Assembly: GCA_964459465.1 (NCBI GenBank)
Contig: CAYWLR010000005.1
Location: forward strand, 82,000-145,999
Reading direction: 5' to 3'
Source of the DNA: CALAMC01 sp964459465
GTDB taxonomy: Bacteria > Zixibacteria > MSB-5A5 > GN15 > PGXB01
Length of the DNA: 64,000 nucleotides
A program made the position numbers and the translations under genes. The notes under the pieces are model-generated. The model ran no database searches. It was not told the DNA's origin and saw nothing but the letters and a program-made list of their open reading frames with translations. Each line of letters begins with the position of its first letter. Within the stretch, counting starts at the first letter, position 1. Below, piece by piece: positions 58,734 to 64,000 of this stretch.

Positions 58734-60012
58734 GCGGACGAAGTCCAACGAGCTTTTCGAGAAGGCAAGAAAGATTCTGGCCGGCGGGGTCAATTCGCCG
58801 GTGCGGGCGTTCAAGGCGGTCGGCGGGAGGCCGATATACATGGATCGCGGCGAAGGGGCATATTTATATGACGTCGACGGTAACCGTTATCTGGATTTCT
58901 GTTGCAGCTGGGGACCGCTCATTCTTGGGCATGCGCACCCGATTATTATCGAAGCCATTTCATCGGCGGCAGGACTTGGCACCAGTTTCGGCACGGTGCA
59001 CGAAAATGAAATTCATCTGGCCGAGAAGATAATCAGTCTTTGCCCGCATATCGAGAAACTGCGGTTTGTGTCTTCGGGAACCGAGGCCGTCATGTCGGCG
59101 GTGCGTCTGGCGCGGGGATTTACCGGGCGCGACAAGATCATCAAGTTTTCGGGTTGCTATCACGGGCACAGCGACCATTTACTGGTCTCGGCCGGGTCGG
59201 GGCTGGCGACTTTTGGGATGCCGTCATCGGCGGGAGTACCCGAGGATTTCGCCAAGCATACACTCGTTGCACCACTGGACGATAAAGAGGCAGTCAAAGA
59301 GCTGTTCGATAAATACGGCCGGGAAATCGCGGCGGTCCTGATTGAGCCGATCCCGGCCAATAACGGGCTGCTTTTGCAGTCGGAAGAATATTTGCGGTTT
59401 TTGCGGGATATTACAAAGCAGAATGATTCACTTTTAATATTTGATGAAGTCATTTCCGGATTCCGGGTCGCACCGGGCGGGGCCAGTGAATATTATGACA
59501 TCATGCCCGACCTGTGTACTTATGGCAAAGTGGTCGGGGGCGGCCTGCCGGTCGGGGTATTCGGCGGACGGGCGGATATTATGGATTATCTGGCACCCGA
59601 CGGGCCGGTGTATCAGGCGGGGACGTTGTCCGGCAATCCGCTGGCCATGATTTGCGGCTGGGCGACTCTTGAGCTTCTGGAGCGGTACGACGGCTGGAAT
59701 CATCTTGAAAAAGTATCGAATGCCTTTGTCAGGGAGTTTAAAAAACAGATGTCGGGATTGCCGGTGAATATTGTTTCGATTGGTTCGATGTTCTGGATTT
59801 GTTTACAGGAAAAGCCGCCGTCGCGGGCCGAGGATATCGACAATTCCTGTGCCGCAAAGTATTCGAAGATTTTCAATTTGGCGCTCGATGCCGGGATATA
59901 TCTGGCGCCATCGGCATATGAGGTTGGGTTTTTAAGTACCGCACATACGGAGCAGATGTTGCAGGATGCAGCGGGAGTGATGGGCGGGATAATTCGTGAG
60001 GTTCTGGGATAG
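58726..60012 (+). CDS. hemL: Glutamate-1-semialdehyde 2,1-aminomutase
   Basis: PLP enzyme of the C5 pathway, giving 5-aminolevulinate. The 428-residue protein has AGGVNSPVRAFKAVGG near 18, FVSSGTEAVMSAVRLARGFT near 115, the PLP Asp in LLIFDEVISGFRVAPGGAS near 240, and the catalytic Lys in YGKVVGGGLPVGVFGG near 267. Last gene of the hem cluster; the glutamyl-tRNA reductase (hemA) is not in this window. Confidence 0.96.
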   Translation: MIERTKSNELFEKARKILAGGVNSPVRAFKAVGGRPIYMDRGEGAYLYDVDGNRYLDFCCSWGPLILGHAHPIIIEAISSAAGLGTSFGTVHENEIHLAEKIISLCPHIEKLRFVSSGTEAVMSAVRLARGFTGRDKIIKFSGCYHGHSDHLLVSAGSGLATFGMPSSAGVPEDFAKHTLVAPLDDKEAVKELFDKYGREIAAVLIEPIPANNGLLLQSEEYLRFLRDITKQNDSLLIFDEVISGFRVAPGGASEYYDIMPDLCTYGKVVGGGLPVGVFGGRADIMDYLAPDGPVYQAGTLSGNPLAMICGWATLELLERYDGWNHLEKVSNAFVREFKKQMSGLPVNIVSIGSMFWICLQEKPPSRAEDIDNSCAAKYSKIFNLALDAGIYLAPSAYEVGFLSTAHTEQMLQDAAGVMGGIIREVLG

Positions 60013-60079
60013 ACAAAGAAAGATGTCGAAAGCGCAGGGCCTTCGACCTGCAAGGCCTTGTCTTTATTCGGCGTGGACG

Positions 60080-60105
60080 GGCAGATGTGGACATCTGGCG
60101 CGCAC
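60080..60105 (+). repeat. GTGGACAT palindromic element, full copy
   Basis: Contains the perfect palindrome arms CAGATGT and ACATCTG around central GG, flanked by GG- and -GCGCGCAC. The GATG/CATC core is shared with the copies at 47609, 47673 and 60277. Confidence 0.6.
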
Positions 60106-60125
60106 GAAAAATCCGGACATCTTGT

Positions 60126-60168
60126 TGTCGGGTTTCTCGTTCCGCTTCGCTTCACTCGGAACCCGACC
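60126..60168. repeat. REP-like hairpin A, copy 3
   Basis: Begins TGTCGGGTTTCTC and ends GGAACCCGACCTAC. Long hairpin with arms GTCGGGTT / AACCCGAC, containing the second-level palindrome TTCCGCTTCGC-type loop. The start is identical over 13 nt to copy 2. Confidence 0.65.
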
Positions 60169-60276
60169 TACTTTCTGCACTATACATACACTTCATCAAC
60201 GGATGAATCTCAATAGAGATGACGAGATTATAATAAAAACAGATGTCAAGCCTCAAAGGAGACATGACGAGCGCTG

Positions 60277-60303
60277 GGGCAAATGTGGACATTTGCCGCC
60301 CAC
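60277..60303 (+). repeat. GTGGACAT palindromic element, full copy
   Basis: GGCAAATGT-GG-ACATTTGCC, a perfect 9-bp dyad, followed by GCCCAC. Compensating differences relative to the 60080 copy (AAAT/ATTT against AGAT/ATCT) keep the palindrome, so the structure rather than the sequence seems to be conserved. Confidence 0.6.
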
Positions 60304-60335
60304 AAAACCTATGGAAACTGCCCTTCAGGAACTGG

Positions 60336-60357
60336 ATCTCGGGTCAAAGCCCGGGAT
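60336..60357. repeat. Hairpin ATCTCGGG/CCCGGGAT
   Basis: Eight-base stem (one G-T pair) around loop TCAAAG, with flanks CTGG and GACAAAAGAA. The CTGGATC-x-CGGGTC-A-CCCGGGATGAC type of intergenic element is widespread in bacterial genomes. Confidence 0.5.
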
Positions 60358-60468
60358 GACAAAAGAAGGTTTTCCTGATGGGTCTGAGGACCCGCCCTTC
60401 AAAGTTCAGGATCTACGGCCCGGCAAAACGAAAAGCCACAAGGATGGCAGGAGCGCTCTTCATTTCAT

Positions 60469-60496
60469 TCAGGGTCTTCGACAGGACCTGACCTAC
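60469..60496. repeat. REP-like hairpin A, copy 4
   Basis: Arms TCAGGGTC / GACCTGA (one bulged G), loop TTCGACAG, with the same CTGACCTAC end as copy 1. It is 13 nt before the gatD stop. Confidence 0.5.
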
Positions 60497-60508
60497 ATAA
60501 GAATAAAA

Positions 60509-61897
60509 TTATCTGTACTGTTTGCCGATGAATTCTTCGACCTCGGGGATGCCGCCCTGTAAAATTAAATAACCGTCGAATGGCTCGCGCTCGGTAATCT
60601 CCCCGGCGATCGGGGTCAGCATCAATTCGCGGACTTTGGCCGGGTTGGTCGTCTGCGCCAGAATCCAACCCAGTTTGACATAAGCCACTTCAGGAAGCAT
60701 ATTTTCGGCCGGCACCACGCCCAGTTCCATCATGTCGCGCCCGGTATCATAGACGTACATCTGCACATAACCCCAGAGGGTCTGCACGGTCATGAAGATA
60801 GCAATGCCTTTTTCATGGGCCTTTTTGAGCGCCGGATAGAGCGGCTTGTTAACATGCCCCAGACCGGTTCCGGCGATGACGATGCCCTTGTAGCCGTTGT
60901 CGATGAGGGATTCGATGATGTCCGGTTGCATGTTGGGATAATAGTACACAATGGTGACTTTATCCTCGAAAACGGCTTTGACATCGACGTTGCGGTCATC
61001 GCGGCGGTGCTTGTAATTGGCCATGATCGGGGTCACTTTTTCCGGCGTCACCATGGCGATGGGCACATCGCCGATGGTGCGGAAGGTCGAGCGATACGAC
61101 GAGTGCATTTTACGTACCCGCGTGCCGCGGTGAAGCAGATTATATTCATCGGAAGTCGGGCCGAACATGCAGACCATGACCTCGGCGATATCGGAATGAC
61201 CGGCGGTATAGGCGGCGCAACGGAGGTTGAAGGCGGCATCGGATGACGGCCTATCCGACGAGCGTTGCGAACCGACCATGACGATAGGCACCGGGCTGTT
61301 TTGCACCATGAAAGACAGGATACCAGCGGTATGGTGCATGGTATCGGTGCCATGACCGATGACAATGCCACTGGCGCCTTTTTTAATTTCATTACCAATT
61401 TCGATGGACAGCGTTTTCCATTGTTCGGGGCCCATGTTTTCGGAAAAGACGCCGAACAGCTTTTTGGTTTCAAGATTGCACAGGTCGGCCAGTTCCGGCA
61501 CGGCGCCGTAAAGCTCACCCGGCGTAAAAGCCGGTATAACCGCCCCGGTGCGATAATCCAGACGGGAGGCGATGGTTCCGCCGGTGCCCAGCAGGGTGAC
61601 GGCCGGTTTGTTCGGGGAAATGGGAAATTCTTTTTCGGGGATTTTATAGATGGCTTCTTTGTAGCTGTTTTCTTTGATGCTCGTAATCCGGTCGGCCCGA
61701 ATGCCGATATTGTAGCCGGTCGATAGTTTCAAGACGATGTGGTCGCCATCGGCGGTTTCGGAGCGCGGCAGAATGACGCCGGAAAAGTCGCCCCGGTCGG
61801 TTTTAAGAGTCACGCTGGCCCAGACGCGCCCGCCCAGCGATTTCATGGTTTCCAGAGCGCGGCCTTTATATCCTTTGAATGATGCGTCGGTAGTCAT
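60509..61897 (-). CDS. gatD: Glutamyl-tRNA(Gln) amidotransferase subunit D (archaeal type)
   Basis: In archaea GatD is the asparaginase-like subunit that releases ammonia from Gln/Asn for GatE, to make Gln-tRNA(Gln). The 462-residue product has the GatD N-terminal barrel (residues about 5-80: KGYKGRALETMKSLGGRVW, DGDHIVLKLSTGYNIGI) and the L-asparaginase module with VTLLGTGGTIASRLDYRTGA near 102 (first catalytic Thr), GHGTDTMHHTAGIL near 183 (second Thr and Asp) and GHVNKPLYPALKKAHEKG. All key residues are present. GatE is not encoded nearby. It lies alone and convergent to hemL. Confidence 0.88.
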   Translation of the reverse strand: MTTDASFKGYKGRALETMKSLGGRVWASVTLKTDRGDFSGVILPRSETADGDHIVLKLSTGYNIGIRADRITSIKENSYKEAIYKIPEKEFPISPNKPAVTLLGTGGTIASRLDYRTGAVIPAFTPGELYGAVPELADLCNLETKKLFGVFSENMGPEQWKTLSIEIGNEIKKGASGIVIGHGTDTMHHTAGILSFMVQNSPVPIVMVGSQRSSDRPSSDAAFNLRCAAYTAGHSDIAEVMVCMFGPTSDEYNLLHRGTRVRKMHSSYRSTFRTIGDVPIAMVTPEKVTPIMANYKHRRDDRNVDVKAVFEDKVTIVYYYPNMQPDIIESLIDNGYKGIVIAGTGLGHVNKPLYPALKKAHEKGIAIFMTVQTLWGYVQMYVYDTGRDMMELGVVPAENMLPEVAYVKLGWILAQTTNPAKVRELMLTPIAGEITEREPFDGYLILQGGIPEVEEFIGKQYR

Positions 61898-61908
61898 AAT
61901 TTTCTCAC

Positions 61909-61914
61909 ATTATA
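61909..61914 (-). promoter_or_regulatory. Possible -10 for gatD
   Basis: Minus-strand TATAAT ends 11 nt before the ATG (61897), so the leader would be about 5 nt. The -35 region (16-17 nt upstream) is poor (CGTTTT). Confidence 0.3.
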
Positions 61915-62046
61915 ATATTGCCGGATAGCAAAAAACGAAATATTGCGCGCAAGTCAAGAAAAACGGCGATTTTTGGCGAAAATAGATTGCCAAAACGTAT
62001 TATTTGATTAATTTGGAGCCGATAAAAAAGAAAAGATAAGGATATA

Positions 62047-62074
62047 CCCCACCCGCGCGGCGAGTGGGGCTTTT
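62047..62074 (+). terminator. Hairpin with T-run in the mfd leader
   Basis: Arms CCCCAC / GTGGGG with an 11-nt loop (containing CCGCGCGG) and then CTTTT. No plus-strand gene lies upstream, so it may be a leader attenuator for mfd, or terminate a short transcript from 61898-62046. It ends 20 nt before the mfd ATG. Confidence 0.35.
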
Positions 62075-62094
62075 GTGCTTGGATAGAAATTTAT

Positions 62095-64000
62095 ATGCCG
62101 CTTCTGGTGCAAAAGGAAAAAGGTTATCTGGCGACGCTGGTGGCAGAATTTGCCAAAACCGCCGCCTTTGAAAGATTGATTGGTCGGCTTTCGGGTCAGA
62201 CCCCTGAACTGGTCACTATCGCCGGGCTGGCGGGATCATCGAATGCCATCGTGTTATCCGAGCTGGCCAAAAGGACGGGCAGGCCGATTGTGGCGATCAT
62301 GGCGGACTCCGATTCGGCGGCGGATTTATATGATGATTTGTCTTTTCTGCATGATAATAAAAAGATCGGGCATTTTCCAGCCCGCCGTTGTGTGCCATAC
62401 GAATTTCGTTCTCCGACCGCCGAAATAACGGCTCAAAGGCTGTATACCCTGTCGATGCTTCTATCCGGTTCTCTGGAAATAGTGGTCACATCCATCGAGG
62501 CCTTGATAGAACCGACCATCGGTCGGGAAAAGTTTGACCAAGAGAGATTGCATATAAAGGCCGGGCAGGAAATGGCAATCGAGGATTTGGCGGCCAAGCT
62601 GGTAGCGATGGGTTTCAATCGGGAGACGCTGGTCGAAGAAATCGGTGATTTTTCTTTGCGCGGTGGCCTGGTGGACTTTTTCTCGCCCGGCTTCGATTAT
62701 CCGATACGGGTGGAGTTTTTCGGTGATGAAATCGATACGATACGCCATTTCGATGTCAGTTCACAGCGCACCACCGGGCGGCTCGATGAAGTACTGCTCC
62801 TCCCCCGCCGCGAGGTGCCGATTACGCAGGAGACGGTGGAGCGCTATATATCCAATCTGCCCGAAAATGATGCAGATCTGGTGCGGGCGCGGTATCTCAA
62901 CGATCCCGATTTGCCCGGGCTTGAGTGGCTGGCCGGATCATTCGGTATTGATGGGGGTTGCCTGACCGATTTTATGGATAACGGTTGTATTTATTATCTG
63001 GGCGGGTATGATCATATTAAAGGCACGATCAAGGATATATTCGAAACCGCCGGGCGACACCGTGAGAGGATTCTTGACCGCATGACATCGCCGCCGGAAG
63101 TTTCGCGTTATTATGCCAACCTGGGAAATGTGCAGGCCGCGATTGAACGCGATTTCCGTATTGACCATATTCCTTTCAAAAGAAGTACGCTTGATTTAAT
63201 CGACTTTGAGTGCAAGGACCATCCGGCGCTGGGTTCGCGGCTGGACTGGCTGGATAATATTATCGGAGAGTTTCGCGTCAAGGGTATTCATCATCTGGTG
63301 GCCGCCGACAACCCCGGCCAGGCGGCGCGCCTGGGCGAATTGATTACCGACAAGGTCAAAGACGGTTTCGAGGTCCCGATCGAGGTGGCGCCGCTCAAAG
63401 GCGGGTTTGTCAGCGATAAGTACAAACTGGCGGTGCTCACCGATCATCAGATATTCGGGCGGTATTTTCGACGGGTGCGGCGCAAGAAATTCAAGGAAGG
63501 CGTCGCCATCCAGAATTACACCAGCCTCGAGAAGGGCGATTATGTAGTGCATTCCGATCACGGGATAGCGCGGTATATCGGCCTGACGACGATCGAAGTC
63601 GGCGGTAATCCCCGCGATTGCCTGCATCTTCAGTATGCCAACGGCGATAAGCTCTACGTCCCGATCGAGGAGTTCAACTATGTTTCCAAATATGCCGGGA
63701 AAGATGCCGCGCCAAAACTTTCCATGCTGGGCGGATCGGCCTGGGAAAAAATCAAGGCCCGCACCAAAAAAGCGGTGGCCGACATGGCCGAAGAACTGTT
63801 AAAAATATATGCCGAACGCAAGACTCGTCCGGGGTTTCAATTCGGTCCCGACACCACCTGGCAGCGGCAGTTGGAAGCCTCGTTTCCATATGAGGAAACA
63901 CCGGACCAAATCAAAGCCATCAATGCCATCAAAATGGACATGGAACGGCCGCAGGCGATGGACCGTCTGGTATGCGGGGATGTAGGTTATGGCAAGACCG
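62095..64000 (+). CDS. mfd: Transcription-repair coupling factor Mfd (partial, 3' end off the window)
   Basis: Mfd removes RNA polymerase stalled at DNA lesions and recruits UvrA. About 635 residues are read from ATG 62095 without a stop: the UvrB-like module (RRCVPYEFRSPTAEITAQRL near 97; SIEALIEPT; MGFNRETLVEEIGDFSLRGG near 174; DFFSPGFDYPIRVEFFGDEI), the RNA-polymerase-interaction domain (YTSLEKGDYVVHSDHGIARY near 475; LHLQYANGDKLYVPIEEFN) and the start of the helicase motor (WQRQLEASFPYEETPDQIKA). The window ends in the Walker A motif DRLVCGDVGYGKT. About half the protein is present. Confidence 0.95.
   Translation, partial: MPLLVQKEKGYLATLVAEFAKTAAFERLIGRLSGQTPELVTIAGLAGSSNAIVLSELAKRTGRPIVAIMADSDSAADLYDDLSFLHDNKKIGHFPARRCVPYEFRSPTAEITAQRLYTLSMLLSGSLEIVVTSIEALIEPTIGREKFDQERLHIKAGQEMAIEDLAAKLVAMGFNRETLVEEIGDFSLRGGLVDFFSPGFDYPIRVEFFGDEIDTIRHFDVSSQRTTGRLDEVLLLPRREVPITQETVERYISNLPENDADLVRARYLNDPDLPGLEWLAGSFGIDGGCLTDFMDNGCIYYLGGYDHIKGTIKDIFETAGRHRERILDRMTSPPEVSRYYANLGNVQAAIERDFRIDHIPFKRSTLDLIDFECKDHPALGSRLDWLDNIIGEFRVKGIHHLVAADNPGQAARLGELITDKVKDGFEVPIEVAPLKGGFVSDKYKLAVLTDHQIFGRYFRRVRRKKFKEGVAIQNYTSLEKGDYVVHSDHGIARYIGLTTIEVGGNPRDCLHLQYANGDKLYVPIEEFNYVSKYAGKDAAPKLSMLGGSAWEKIKARTKKAVADMAEELLKIYAERKTRPGFQFGPDTTWQRQLEASFPYEETPDQIKAINAIKMDMERPQAMDRLVCGDVGYGKT

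Larger units (their letters stand above)
60013..60508. other. 496-nt repeat-rich region between convergent hemL and gatD
   Basis: Holds two copies of the GTGGACAT element (60080-60105, 60277-60303), two copies of hairpin A (60126-60168, 60469-60496) and an ATCTCGGG/CCCGGGAT hairpin (60336-60357). A 188-codon frame over 59996-60562 is composed of these repeats and is rejected as a gene. No T-tailed intrinsic terminator was found for either flanking gene. Confidence 0.6.

Noticed and set aside
59996..60562. 188-codon open frame crossing the hemL-gatD gap
   Set aside because: It is made of the palindromic repeats of the intergenic region and overlaps both flanking genes. No homology recognised.
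1..64000. tRNA, rRNA, CRISPR arrays, transposases and integrases
   Set aside because: Looked for cloverleaf-type arms, regularly spaced direct repeats and DDE or tyrosine-recombinase motifs in all intergenic gaps; none seen. By eye only, so small RNAs could be missed.

Overview
The window is a chromosome segment of a Gram-negative bacterium with moderate GC content (about half, by eye). Gram-negative character follows from a Kdo/LPS operon (kdsA, kdsC, kdsD, an LpxL-type acyltransferase, lptC), periplasmic adaptor and lipoprotein genes, and signal peptidase I. Secreted proteins with dockerin repeats, thrombospondin type 3 repeats and a Fibrobacter-type paralogous domain, an 11-subunit complex I and C5-pathway haem genes suggest an uncultured lineage of the FCB group, for example Zixibacteria. 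That placement is inference from gene content. No rRNA, tRNA, CRISPR array, transposase or phage gene was seen.

Layout. 1-883: phospholipid synthesis (pgpA partial, pgsA). 1152-4396: a PD40 secreted protein, a baeRF3 ribosome-associated protein and a dockerin/FISUMP protein. 4476-8224 (minus): translation operon ffh-rpsP-khpA-rimM-trmD-rplS. 8308-13741 (minus): radical SAM TIGR03960 type, rsmB, PASTA protein, rpe. 13812-15702 (minus): a four-gene operon of unknown role led by a PATAN/DUF4388 protein. 16281-20472 (minus): DUF4430 lipoprotein, kdsA, kdsC, kdsD, LpxL-like, lptC. 20686-26285 (plus): MacA/MacB-like exporter and a PDZ protein. 26350-29828: flavodoxin, Na/Pi cotransporter (frameshifted), PhoU, TerC. 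29948-31503: EIIA-CBS protein and DUF502. 31599-41529 (minus): nuoABCDHIJKLMN. 41698-45287: MFS, RidA, lepB, hemW. 45366-46331: an AT-rich two-gene island of predicted nucleases. 46860-48247: acetate transporter and bacterioferritin among dispersed palindromic repeats. 48656-53040: TSP3-dockerin protein, rarA, a secreted protein and a small membrane protein. 53046-55888 (minus): dtxR-feoA-feoB iron operon. 56099-60012: hemCD-hemB-hemL. 60509-61897: archaeal-type gatD. 62095 to the edge: mfd (partial).

Many promoters are close to TTGACA-N16-18-TATNTT, and several lie so close to the start codon that the mRNA would be nearly leaderless (pgsA, terC, dtxR). The most notable observations are a DtxR-type palindrome inside the dtxR-feoAB promoter, a one-base frameshift in the Na/Pi cotransporter, two dispersed palindromic repeat families shared by the 46-48 kb and 60 kb intergenic regions, the nuclease pair, the PATAN operon, and GatD in a bacterium. 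No single locus could be shown to be a wholly new system. The nuclease pair and the PATAN operon are the best candidates.
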